Shown: positions 1 to 7,316 of the stretch, one piece after another
Numbering within the stretch: position 1 is the stretch's first letter
Layout of the letters: every line of letters starts with the position of its first letter
Source: NORP309 sp045107085
GTDB taxonomy: Bacteria > Pseudomonadota > Gammaproteobacteria > Xanthomonadales > Marinicellaceae
DNA: 9,312 bases
Reading direction: 5' to 3'
NCBI GenBank assembly: GCA_045107085.1
Contig: JBGCFT010000234.1
Location: forward strand, 1-9,312
Notes under the pieces: model-generated
Databases searched by the model: none
Seen by the model: only the letters and a program-made list of their open reading frames with translations
What the model was told of the DNA's origin: nothing
Made by a program: the position numbers and the translations under genes

Positions 1-882
1 TTTTTTTTCAGCGCGTTTGGCCTCCATTTCAATGGCCTGTTTTTTTTCACTTTCTACTTCTTTTGGAACTTCCAAACAAATTCCGCCTAGATTTCCTGCT
101 CGATACTCATGTATTACAATGCTTGATACTTTATGCAAGTCCAACATTTTTCGGGCCTTGATACAGCCTCTTTTAGCTCCAATTTGCTCAAGTATTGAAT
201 ACTCATCATCTGCTAATTCATCAATTTGGAACCTTATTTTTAATACAGAGGGATAGGCTTTCATTAAATAACCAATTAAATAAAATGCAATGTCCTCATG
301 ACTCATGGCTGTTTCTTTAATTGCTCCTGTAATGGCTAACCGAAAAGCCCAATTTTCATGTGCGATACGGGGCCACAACATTCCTGGTGTATCAAAAAAA
401 GTGATGTCCTCTGATATTTTAATGCGTTGCTGTCCCTTTGTAACAGCGGGCTCATTGCCAGTCTTAGCAACAGTTCTTTGCGCTAAAATATTAATTATTG
501 TTGATTTACCTACATTAGGTATGCCCATTATCATAGCTGTTATGAATTGGTGATCACCTTTATTGGGGATCATTTTTCTGCAGAGTTCTAATATACTTTT
601 GACTTTATCAGACTGTTTTGTGGTTAAAGCTATGGTTTTTATATTTTCATTTTTTTCTAAATATGTTTGCCATTGTTCAACAACCTGCGTATCAGCTAAA
701 TCGGATTTATTTAATACTTTAATGGAAGGCTTTTGAGAGGCAAATTCCATTAACAAAGGATTTTGACTACTGAATGGAATGCGTGCATCCAAAATTTCTA
801 TGACAATATCTATTTCAGGCAAACGATTTTTTATTTCCTTTCCTGCCTTGTACATGTGCCCTGGGAACCACTGAATTGCCAT
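1..882 (-). CDS. rbgA: Ribosome biogenesis GTPase RbgA/YlqF, 3' end outside window
   Basis: This is a circularly permuted GTPase of the YlqF/YawG family. Family members bind the pre-50S ribosomal subunit and use GTP hydrolysis to drive late large-subunit assembly. Translation from the ATG at 882 gives 294 residues with no stop before the window edge. The motifs appear in permuted order: WFPGHM at 5-10, with His9 at the position of the catalytic His of B. subtilis RbgA; DAR at 32-34; G4 NKSD at 58-61; G1 GIPNVGKST at 120-128; G2 Thr148 in PAVTKG; and G3 DTPG at 164-167 followed by LWP. The C-terminal helical domain ends in RAGNLGG (261-267) and then a Lys/Glu-rich tail that runs off the window. 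B. subtilis RbgA is about 282 residues, so little is probably missing. The start lies 40 nt after the stop of the upstream FG-GAP gene, so they could share a transcript. No strong Shine-Dalgarno is visible. PAV replaces the more usual PGV in G2. Confidence 0.93.
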   Translation of the reverse strand, partial: MAIQWFPGHMYKAGKEIKNRLPEIDIVIEILDARIPFSSQNPLLMEFASQKPSIKVLNKSDLADTQVVEQWQTYLEKNENIKTIALTTKQSDKVKSILELCRKMIPNKGDHQFITAMIMGIPNVGKSTIINILAQRTVAKTGNEPAVTKGQQRIKISEDITFFDTPGMLWPRIAHENWAFRLAITGAIKETAMSHEDIAFYLIGYLMKAYPSVLKIRFQIDELADDEYSILEQIGAKRGCIKARKMLDLHKVSSIVIHEYRAGNLGGICLEVPKEVESEKKQAIEMEAKRAEKK

Positions 883-922
883 TTTTAAATCTCACAAAAA
901 TTAAGGTTTCAGATTTTAAACT

Positions 923-3064
923 TTATTGTGTTTCAAATCCATCTTTAAAAATCAAATCGTTTTGAGTCAAGACTCTGACTGAATTGTCTTGGCGAGAGGC
1001 GACCAAAACATCTAAAAAACCGTCTTGGTCCATATCTGTTGCATAAACTGAAATGGCTCCCAGTGCATTTTGAAATATTGTTTCTGTTAAAAATATACCT
1101 GTTCCATTGTTTCTGTGCACCCTCACTGAGGAATCAAGGCCTGATGCTGAGATAATATCTAAATCTCCATCATTATCAATATCTTTTAAATCAACAGCTT
1201 GAGCTTCTTGTGCATCATCAAAAACCAGATGGGTTTTAAATTTAAATTGACCCATATTTTCAAACCATCGAATACTGTTATCCTGTTTCGATGCTGCTAC
1301 AACATCTATGTCTCCATCATTGTCCATGTCAGCTGATGTCACAAAAAAAGCTTGTTGTGCTCCATTTATCAGAACATGTTTTGTAAAAATATGACTGCCA
1401 TTATTCTCATAAACCTCGATTGAATCACCGAAAAAATTAGCGACCATGACATCCGCCATTCCATTACCATTTAAATCATTAGCGTGCACAGATATTGCAC
1501 CATCTGCAGTGGACGTAATAATGTGTGGGATATAGTTGTTATTATCTAATTCAAACCAACGCACAGTATCATCCAAACTTGATGCGCCAATTATATCCAT
1601 TACTCCATCATTATTAATGTCAGCGTGATAAACACCGGCAGCATTATTTGCTCCATCAAAGACCAATGATTGAGTAAAATTTCCGTCTCCATTATTGTTC
1701 AGAAGCCAAAACGAATCATCCCATGCACCACTAGAAATCAAATCAATGTCTCCATCTTTATCAATATCAGTACCAGCTAAAGAACGTGCCCCATCAATTT
1801 GGGTTGTGATAATGTGTTCAATATAGCCGCTTTTTGTATTTTCCATCCAGCGCACAGTATCATCTGTACTCGACACATTAACAATATCCTGATCACCATC
1901 TTTGTCTAAGTCATTGGCAATAATGGCATTAGATCCTTCTGAAATATTTAAATAGGCTATTTTGCCAGTAAAAAATGTTTGGTTATTTAAAAATATACGA
2001 ATTTTTTTATCAAAAAAGGTTTCACTGACAATGTCTTTTTGTCCATCGTTATTGGTATCACTGATAAAGATAGAAACCAATCCATCTAAATCATTTGAAA
2101 CAATAAACTCTGTGAACTGTTGTGATCCATTATTTTCATACCAACGCAAAACACCATCAATCGATGAGTTACCAACTATATCCATATCTCCATCATTATC
2201 TAAATCAGCTGCTTTAACTTCTCTGGCTCCATTGGCAACAAAAGGTAGTATGTGCTTAGTATAAGTACCATTATTATTTTCATACCATTGGTAAGAGTCA
2301 TCAAGTGATGCCGCTGACAAAATATCCAAATCCAAGTCATTATCCATATCAGCAATACTGACTGAACGGACATCCATTGCTTGATCATCGATGATTATTT
2401 TTTCAAATTTTGGCAATGAATTCTGAAATAAAATAACTTGATTATCGCTACTAGATGCCACAATAAAATCGTATTTTCCATCTGAATTGATATCACCACT
2501 CGTGATTTTTCTGATACCTAAGACTTCTTTTGCGATTATGTCTTGTGAAAAATCTCCTGAATCATTCTGAAAATGAACATATACAATTTCATCTTCAAAA
2601 GAGCCAGATACCACATCCAGCATTCCATCTTGGTTGAAATCAGCGACATCAAACGCACTGACCACATTAACAGCATTGGAAATAAGATGAACAGGCCATT
2701 GATTGCTATTTGTGTTTTCGAACCACCTGATAGAATCATCATTAATTGAAGAAACCAACACATCCAAATCATTGTCGTTGTCTACATCTGCAACTTTCAA
2801 TGTCAACGCACCAAGCGCTTCAGTGAAAATGTAATGCTCAATATATTCGAGATTATTATTATTTTCATACCACCTGACATGGCCATCATCAATCGAAATT
2901 GCCACCAAATCTTGAAACCCATCGGTATTTATATCAGCAACAACTACATCGACAGGACCATTCATAGATGGCCCCAATAAATCATTATTTGACCATTTCC
3001 CTTGTAACTCAGCGCAACACAGTGCACTGTAAAAAAATGATATGAAAGTGGTGATTCTGAGCAT
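923..3064 (-). CDS. Exported FG-GAP/VCBS-repeat beta-propeller protein
   Basis: This encodes 713 residues. The N-terminus has a signal peptide: Arg3, a hydrophobic stretch at about 4-17, and probable cleavage after CCA (Ala18). The rest is 14 tandem units of about 49 residues. Each carries a calcium-loop-like DxDxDGxxD motif followed by a segment resembling DDSxRWxENN. The first loop begins near residue 44 and the last near 677. Such FG-GAP/VCBS units form blades of integrin-alpha-like propellers, so 14 units fits two seven-bladed propellers (inference). A few loops lack the Gly, for example DNDLD in units 2 and 5. The protein ends with LIFKDGFETQ; this DGFE tail is discussed under findings. 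Location is likely extracellular or cell surface, with no enzymatic domain visible. It is divergent from mnmG with 132 bp between. The ATG is preceded by AT-rich sequence without a clear ribosome binding site. The ligand is unknown. Confidence 0.9.
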   Translation of the reverse strand: MLRITTFISFFYSALCCAELQGKWSNNDLLGPSMNGPVDVVVADINTDGFQDLVAISIDDGHVRWYENNNNLEYIEHYIFTEALGALTLKVADVDNDNDLDVLVSSINDDSIRWFENTNSNQWPVHLISNAVNVVSAFDVADFNQDGMLDVVSGSFEDEIVYVHFQNDSGDFSQDIIAKEVLGIRKITSGDINSDGKYDFIVASSSDNQVILFQNSLPKFEKIIIDDQAMDVRSVSIADMDNDLDLDILSAASLDDSYQWYENNNGTYTKHILPFVANGAREVKAADLDNDGDMDIVGNSSIDGVLRWYENNGSQQFTEFIVSNDLDGLVSIFISDTNNDGQKDIVSETFFDKKIRIFLNNQTFFTGKIAYLNISEGSNAIIANDLDKDGDQDIVNVSSTDDTVRWMENTKSGYIEHIITTQIDGARSLAGTDIDKDGDIDLISSGAWDDSFWLLNNNGDGNFTQSLVFDGANNAAGVYHADINNDGVMDIIGASSLDDTVRWFELDNNNYIPHIITSTADGAISVHANDLNGNGMADVMVANFFGDSIEVYENNGSHIFTKHVLINGAQQAFFVTSADMDNDGDIDVVAASKQDNSIRWFENMGQFKFKTHLVFDDAQEAQAVDLKDIDNDGDLDIISASGLDSSVRVHRNNGTGIFLTETIFQNALGAISVYATDMDQDGFLDVLVASRQDNSVRVLTQNDLIFKDGFETQ
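940..2940 (-). repeat. 14 tandem coding repeats of about 146 nt (FG-GAP units)
   Basis: Within the exported propeller gene, a degenerate unit of about 146 nt recurs 14 times. On the plus strand it is recognisable by recurring strings such as 'ccatcattatc' and 'gatatccatatc'-like blocks, the complement of the Asp/Asn-rich calcium loops. Units are diverged at the DNA level. This suggests old duplication under selection for the protein fold rather than recent expansion. Confidence 0.75.
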
Positions 3065-3196
3065 TTTGATAATTAATGTTATGTTTTATACTAATATTGA
3101 CCTTATTATAAACAAATTGTATGCAAATATTATCGGTTATTTTCTCGATAATGATAAAATGCTAAGTTATTTCTAGCATTTACAATAAATTCCATT
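3065..3196. promoter_or_regulatory. Divergent intergenic region with two perfect inverted repeats
   Basis: This 132-bp AT-rich spacer must carry promoters for both mnmG (plus) and the propeller gene (minus). It contains ATTATCG (3129-3135) paired with CGATAAT (3146-3152), and AAATGCTA (3157-3164) paired with TAGCATTT (3174-3181). Plausible but weak promoter elements are a plus-strand TTGACC (3097-3102) with TATGCA 17 nt downstream (3120-3125), a second plus-strand TAAAAT (3155-3160), and a minus-strand TATAAT (complement of 3105-3110). The second inverted repeat ends 15 nt before the mnmG ATG, so it could form a hairpin in the leader. No SD of normal strength precedes mnmG. Confidence 0.45.
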
Positions 3197-5071
3197 ATGA
3201 ATTACGATCAAACATATGATGTCATAGTAGTCGGTGGCGGCCATGCAGGAACGGAAGCTGCTTTGGCTTCTGCTCGCATGGGAGCTTCTACTTTATTATT
3301 AACTCACAATATTGAAACCATTGGACAAATGAGTTGTAATCCTGCTATAGGTGGAATTGGAAAAGGTCATTTAGTTAAAGAGATTGATGCCATGGGTGGA
3401 ATAATGGCACAAGCCACTGATCATGCTGGCATTCAATGGCGAACACTCAATTCAAGAAAAGGACCTGCTGTGCGAGCAACGCGCGCGCAATGTGATAGAA
3501 CTTTATATAAAAATTTCATTCGTAAAACTGTAGAACATCAAGATAACCTGCAAATATTTCAACAAGCCGTAGATGATTTAATCATTGAAAACGGAAAAGT
3601 GACTGCCTGTGTTACACAAATGGGTTTAATTTTTCAAGCCAAAACAGTCATATTAACAGTTGGCACTTTTTTAGATGGAAAAATCCATATTGGCATGTCA
3701 AATCATCAAGGCGGTCGAGCTGGTGATCCTCCAGCAAAGGCACTTGCGGTAAAATTGAGAAAATTACCATTTGAAGTGGGGCGTTTAAAAACGGGTACCC
3801 CAGCTAGAATAGATGGAAATAGTGTCGACTTTACGGTAATGGAAGAACAACCTGGCGATGAAAAAGTCCCAGTTTTTTCTTATTTAGGCAGTCTTGATGA
3901 TCACCCAAGTCAAATATCTTGTTACATCACTCACACTAATGAAAAAACCCATGATTTTATTCGTGGAGGATTAGATCGTTCTCCTATGTATTCAGGTGTT
4001 ATTGAAGGCAATGGACCACGTTATTGCCCATCAATTGAAGACAAAATTATGCGTTTTGCTGACAAAGATTCACACCAAATTTTTGTGGAACCAGAAGGCC
4101 TTGAAACAACCGAGTTATACCCAAATGGAATATCAACCAGTTTGCCATTTGATATTCAACTTGATTTTATTCGTTCAATCAAAGGTTTTGAAAAAGCACA
4201 TATCACACGCCCAGGATATGCCATTGAATATGATTATTTTGATCCCAGAGGATTAAATGATTCGTTAGAAACCAAATATGTTAAAGGTTTGTTCTTTGCT
4301 GGTCAAATAAATGGAACAACCGGATATGAGGAAGCCGCAGCTCAAGGGTTAATTGCAGGTATGAATGCCGCTTTAATAACACAAGAAAAACCTACTTGGT
4401 GCCCTGCTCGATCCGAAGCCTATATCGGAGTGCTTATTGACGACCTCATTACAAAAGGCACAAATGAACCCTACCGCATGTTTACATCGCGTGCAGAATA
4501 CCGTTTATTATTGAGAGAAGACAATGCAGATATGCGCTTAACTCCCAAAGCACGTGAATTAGGATTGGTTGATGATAACCGTTGGAAATTATTTAATCAT
4601 AAAAAAGAAGCGGTTGATAATGAATTAAAATACCTGCGTTCAATTTGGGTTTCTCCACACAATGAAATGGGTAAAATATTCATGGAAATGTATACAGACA
4701 TTCCCATGACCAAAGAAGTTAATGCCTATGATTTATTAAGAAGACCTCAAATTAATTATGCAATGCTAGCTAAGGTCGATGGTCTGACTTCAAATTTAAC
4801 AGATGAAAAAGTGATAGAGCAAATTGAGATACATGCTCAATATTCCGGTTATATGGAAAGGCAATTATTAGAAATTGAAAAATCTAAAGCCCAAGAAAAC
4901 AAAAATATTCCAGATCAATTTGATTATCAATCAGTAACGGGTTTAAGCGCTGAATTAACAGAAAAACTGACACTGACTAAGCCACAAACTCTTGGACAAG
5001 CCACGCGTGTTCAAGGCATGACACCTGCAGCCATTTCATTGTTAATGGTTCACTTAAAAAGAGTCAGTTAA
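3197..5071 (+). CDS. mnmG: tRNA uridine-5-carboxymethylaminomethyl modification enzyme MnmG (GidA)
   Basis: MnmG is the FAD-dependent partner of the GTPase MnmE. Together they install the cmnm5/nm5 group at U34 of tRNAs reading split codon boxes, using methylenetetrahydrofolate. The 624-residue length matches the family (about 629 in E. coli). Visible signatures are the Rossmann FAD motif GGGHAGTE (13-20); MSCNPAIGGIGKGH with Cys47; GPRYCPSIEDK at 273-283 with Cys277, the two cysteines sitting at the same numbers as in E. coli; and GQINGTTGYEEAAAQG starting at 369. The C-terminal helical domain, which binds MnmE and tRNA, is intact and ends with TPAAISLLMVHLKR. The start at MNYDQTYD aligns with the E. 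coli start. The usual partner rsmG (gidB) does not follow. A small membrane protein gene starts 3 nt after the stop instead. Confidence 0.98.
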   Translation: MNYDQTYDVIVVGGGHAGTEAALASARMGASTLLLTHNIETIGQMSCNPAIGGIGKGHLVKEIDAMGGIMAQATDHAGIQWRTLNSRKGPAVRATRAQCDRTLYKNFIRKTVEHQDNLQIFQQAVDDLIIENGKVTACVTQMGLIFQAKTVILTVGTFLDGKIHIGMSNHQGGRAGDPPAKALAVKLRKLPFEVGRLKTGTPARIDGNSVDFTVMEEQPGDEKVPVFSYLGSLDDHPSQISCYITHTNEKTHDFIRGGLDRSPMYSGVIEGNGPRYCPSIEDKIMRFADKDSHQIFVEPEGLETTELYPNGISTSLPFDIQLDFIRSIKGFEKAHITRPGYAIEYDYFDPRGLNDSLETKYVKGLFFAGQINGTTGYEEAAAQGLIAGMNAALITQEKPTWCPARSEAYIGVLIDDLITKGTNEPYRMFTSRAEYRLLLREDNADMRLTPKARELGLVDDNRWKLFNHKKEAVDNELKYLRSIWVSPHNEMGKIFMEMYTDIPMTKEVNAYDLLRRPQINYAMLAKVDGLTSNLTDEKVIEQIEIHAQYSGYMERQLLEIEKSKAQENKNIPDQFDYQSVTGLSAELTEKLTLTKPQTLGQATRVQGMTPAAISLLMVHLKRVS

Positions 5072-5074
5072 ATT

Positions 5075-5347
5075 ATGTATGAGTTATTTATTATTTTTGT
5101 CATACTCATTGGCTGCATAGGATTGATGTTGTATTTTGTTGGATGGATTAATTGTATTTTTATGGCATTGGGAAAGGATAAAAAAATACAAGCCGTTGTA
5201 ATTTTTATCGTCAATCCGATTGCTATTTATTTTTGTATGCAAAACTGGCAAGATGAAAAAAAACAAGGGCTGCAAATGATCTGTGGATTATTAATTATGG
5301 TTGTGACAGTTATCCCATCGTATCTTTATATTCAATCTTTAAAATAA
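5075..5347 (+). CDS. Small three-helix inner-membrane protein, unknown function
   Basis: This encodes 90 residues and I do not recognise a family. Three hydrophobic segments are visible, at about 3-24, 38-56 and 67-86. They are separated by short charged loops: GKDKK after the first, and QDEKKQG between the second and third. It is therefore an integral inner-membrane protein with almost no soluble part. The ATG lies 3 nt after the mnmG stop codon. A weak purine-rich site (AAAAAGAG, inside the mnmG 3' end) sits about 11 nt upstream, so translational coupling to mnmG is likely. The spacing and the codon-like protein make it a real gene rather than chance. There is no evidence that it works with MnmG beyond co-transcription. 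Confidence 0.75.
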   Translation: MYELFIIFVILIGCIGLMLYFVGWINCIFMALGKDKKIQAVVIFIVNPIAIYFCMQNWQDEKKQGLQMICGLLIMVVTVIPSYLYIQSLK

Positions 5348-5372
5348 TTCCACAATAAAGATAAAACAGTTA

Positions 5373-5402
5373 TTGAATGGATCAGTGCATTTAAAGTAAA
5401 AT
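5373..5402 (+). promoter_or_regulatory. Candidate sigma70 promoter for the carbonic anhydrase gene
   Basis: TTGAAT (5373-5378) and TAAAAT (5397-5402) are separated by 18 nt in the 62-nt gap after the small membrane gene. The expected transcription start falls within a base or two of the ATG at 5410. No Shine-Dalgarno precedes that ATG, so transcripts from here would be nearly leaderless. This is pattern-matching in AT-rich DNA only. Confidence 0.3.
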
Positions 5403-5409
5403 TTTAAGC

Positions 5410-6042
5410 ATGCCAAATATAATTAAACTATTTAATCAAAATAAACAATGGGCGCATGACATAAAAGCCCAAAATCCCAACTTTTTTAAAGACCTCAGCA
5501 AACAACAAGATCCAGAATTCTTATGGATTGGATGCTCAGATAGTCGAGTACCCGCCAATCAAATTATTAACTTGGCACCTGGTGAAGTTTTTGTTCACAG
5601 AAACATAGCCAATGTCGTGGTACACACGGATTTTAATTGCCTTTCAGTTATTCAGTATGCGGTTGAAATTCTCAAGGTTAAACACATCATTGTTTGTGGT
5701 CATTATGGATGTGGTGGAATTGAAGCCGCTTTGCATAACAGCATTAATGGCTACAAAACTAAAGAGGTGAGTTTAATCAATAATTGGTTATCACACATTG
5801 AGGATGTTAAACGTTTTCATCAAGAAAAGTTTGAAAATTTATCAAAAAATCAACAAGCCAATTTGCTTTGTGAATTAAATGTGATCGAGCAAGTTAAAAA
5901 TGTGTGCAACACCTCAATTGTCAATAAAGCATGGAATACAGGATCAGAGCTCAGTGTTCATGGCTGGATATATGACTTAAAAAACGGCCTAATTAATGAG
6001 CTAACTAAACGCATCGTTTCGAATAAAACCGAAGATAAATAA
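5410..6042 (+). CDS. can: Beta-class carbonic anhydrase
   Basis: This cytoplasmic zinc enzyme interconverts CO2 and bicarbonate, supplying bicarbonate for carboxylases. Its 210 residues compare with about 220 in E. coli Can (YadF). The zinc and catalytic residues are complete: Cys42-Ser-Asp44-Ser-Arg46, and His98 with Cys101 in CGHYGCGG. All fall at the same residue numbers as in E. coli Can, which supports the chosen start. HRNIAN (63-68) and the C-terminal VHGWIYDL region are also typical. The type I/II distinction needs a structure-based check. It follows the small membrane gene by 62 nt, and its stop is only 7 nt from the end of the convergent GST gene. I see no hairpin terminator in that gap. 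No SD is visible ahead of the ATG. Confidence 0.96.
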   Translation: MPNIIKLFNQNKQWAHDIKAQNPNFFKDLSKQQDPEFLWIGCSDSRVPANQIINLAPGEVFVHRNIANVVVHTDFNCLSVIQYAVEILKVKHIIVCGHYGCGGIEAALHNSINGYKTKEVSLINNWLSHIEDVKRFHQEKFENLSKNQQANLLCELNVIEQVKNVCNTSIVNKAWNTGSELSVHGWIYDLKNGLINELTKRIVSNKTEDK

Positions 6043-6049
6043 CAAATAG

Positions 6050-6775
6050 TCAACGATATTTTGTGTAGAAGTCATGTACCCAATGCAACTGAGCTTCATG
6101 TTTTTCAGCAATTTCTAATAATTCCTTGGGTGTGTTTTTTGGCCAATCGAGACCATATCCATCTGCTTGGCACAGAGGAGCTAACAGTGAAGCAGCCGCT
6201 AAATCAGCTCTTGAAAACTCATCTCCTGCTAAAAATGCATTGCTTTGTAAATGATTATGTATTTTTTCGATAGCACGTTCCATTCTGCTCAAGGATTCTT
6301 TAAATGTATCATCATTAATTTTCATAAAATAACGCATTTTGGATTGCAGTTTATTAAAGCCTAACTTCATTAAAAGTGTCCCATACCAGGGACCTTCATG
6401 GGTAAAAAAAGGAATAACAATATCAGGACGATCCAATAAAATATGATAACACACACGTCGAACATGAATACCCAATTCCTTGTCGGCGTATTTTTCCCAT
6501 TCCAATGCTTGTTGCTTAATCACTTCATCTTTAGGCGTTAGACTTTTTTGAGGATATTTATCTTCCAGATAAGTAATAATATCTTCAGAGTTTTGAATTT
6601 TATGATCCCCATCAATTAACAATGGAACAGATGAAGTCTTAGCCAATCTGGTTGTTGTTTTAATATGCAACCCAGGCAGTAAATTAATTTTTTCATATTC
6701 AATGTCTTTATAATCTAGAGTCCATCGAATTTTTTCACAATAATGTGAAATTGGGAATTGATAAAGTTTAATCAT
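6050..6775 (-). CDS. Glutathione S-transferase family protein
   Basis: This cytosolic GST-fold protein has 241 residues. The N-terminal thioredoxin-like domain (about 1-77) begins MIKLYQFPISHYCEKIRW. The active-site region SHYC offers Ser10 and Cys13 as candidate nucleophile or activating residues. SVP with cis-Pro51 and the glutathione gamma-glutamyl binding motif SED (63-65) are both present. The C-terminal part (about 85-241) is all-helical, with the typical FLAGDEFSRADLAAASLLAP segment containing the N-capping Asp. It probably binds glutathione; the substrate cannot be read from sequence. It starts 21 nt after the DUF2237 gene on the same strand, so the two likely form one transcription unit. 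It ends 7 nt from the convergent carbonic anhydrase stop. Confidence 0.88.
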   Translation of the reverse strand: MIKLYQFPISHYCEKIRWTLDYKDIEYEKINLLPGLHIKTTTRLAKTSSVPLLIDGDHKIQNSEDIITYLEDKYPQKSLTPKDEVIKQQALEWEKYADKELGIHVRRVCYHILLDRPDIVIPFFTHEGPWYGTLLMKLGFNKLQSKMRYFMKINDDTFKESLSRMERAIEKIHNHLQSNAFLAGDEFSRADLAAASLLAPLCQADGYGLDWPKNTPKELLEIAEKHEAQLHWVHDFYTKYR

Positions 6776-6796
6776 AATATTTAATCAACTGATGGC

Positions 6797-7174
6797 CTAA
6801 TTTAAATCTATTGCGTATTCTTTGAGCAATTCAATAGGAATAATCTCTAATGCTTTAATATGAGTTCTGGTAACATAAACTTTAGGCGCTCTCTGATTTT
6901 TATGAGCTTGCAACCACCTTGATGCACATAAACACCAATTATCGCCATCTTTCAAACCTTCAAAACCAAATTGTGGAGCTGGAGTAGATAAATCATTGCC
7001 CATAAATCGGGTAAATTCTAAAAACTCTTTTGTAACCTGCACACAAACAGTATGAGAACCTGCGTCTTCATCACACGTATTACATTTGCCATCTCGGAAA
7101 AAGCCTGTTTTGGGATTTTCACCACAGGTTTGTAAAACCTCGCCAAGTACATTTATTGATTGATCAATTTTCAT
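6797..7174 (-). CDS. DUF2237 family protein (COG3651)
   Basis: This 125-residue protein is recognised as DUF2237 by the run NVLGEVLQTC, TGFFRDGKC, SHTVC, NDLSTPAPQFGFEGLKDGD, WCLCASRW and the closing ALEIIPIELL. It is cysteine-rich, with Cys17, 31, 34, 44, 81 and 83. These are mostly family-conserved, so a metal-binding or redox role is conceivable, but the biochemical function is unknown to me. I chose the ATG at 7174 (MKIDQS) because family homology begins at NVLG just after it. An in-frame ATG at 7225 would add a 17-residue Ile-rich extension translated from promoter-like AT-rich DNA. A GST gene follows after 21 nt on the same strand. Confidence 0.88.
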   Translation of the reverse strand: MKIDQSINVLGEVLQTCGENPKTGFFRDGKCNTCDEDAGSHTVCVQVTKEFLEFTRFMGNDLSTPAPQFGFEGLKDGDNWCLCASRWLQAHKNQRAPKVYVTRTHIKALEIIPIELLKEYAIDLN

Positions 7175-7187
7175 TTTATTATCAACA

Positions 7188-7209
7188 ATTATAATTATAC
7201 TTAGTATAA
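7188..7209 (-). promoter_or_regulatory. -10-like sequences and 15-bp palindrome upstream of DUF2237 gene
   Basis: TTATACT-T-AGTATAA (7195-7209) is a perfect palindrome with 7-bp arms, centred 28 nt upstream of the DUF2237 ATG. On the minus strand it overlaps two TATAAT hexamers (complements of 7188-7193 and 7194-7199). A good -35 at standard spacing is not evident; TTGAGT lies 20 nt away. It could be an operator on the promoter of the DUF2237-GST pair, or chance in AT-rich DNA. Confidence 0.3.
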
Positions 7210-7225
7210 ACCATCTTGAACTCAA

Positions 7226-7316
7226 TAACTAAGTGTAACACTCCAATCTCTAGATTTTACTTTAATATGGAGTTTAAGATCGCACGTAAAAATTCGTTTG
7301 ACTAAGATTTTTTTAG
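7226..7316. other. Non-coding stretch without recognisable features
   Basis: Together with the remnant and repeat copy that follow, this fills the 398-bp gap between the DUF2237 region and the 151-residue gene. These 91 bases are AT-rich and hold only a 12-codon ATG frame (from 7267), which I do not consider a gene. Confidence 0.5.

Noticed and set aside
17..553. Plus-strand frames at 17-256 and 305-553
   Set aside because: They lie antisense within the clearly coding RbgA frame, whose GTPase motifs occupy the minus strand.
1962..2772. Frames at 1962-2264 (plus), 2200-2388 and 2536-2772 (minus)
   Set aside because: They are shadows of the repetitive propeller gene. The Met/Ile/Trp-rich translations are off-frame readings of the Asp-rich repeats.
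3007..3064. Lipoprotein signal in the propeller protein (SALCC)
   Set aside because: Leu precedes the first Cys and Cys precedes the second, so neither fits a lipobox with Gly/Ala/Ser at -1. An ordinary signal peptidase I site fits better.
6043..6049. Bidirectional terminator between the carbonic anhydrase and GST genes
   Set aside because: Only 7 nt separate the stops, and I found no stem-loop with a T-run there.
7175..7225. 17-residue N-terminal extension of the DUF2237 protein from the ATG at 7225
   Set aside because: It would be translated from AT-rich promoter-like DNA containing a palindrome, and family similarity begins after the ATG at 7174.
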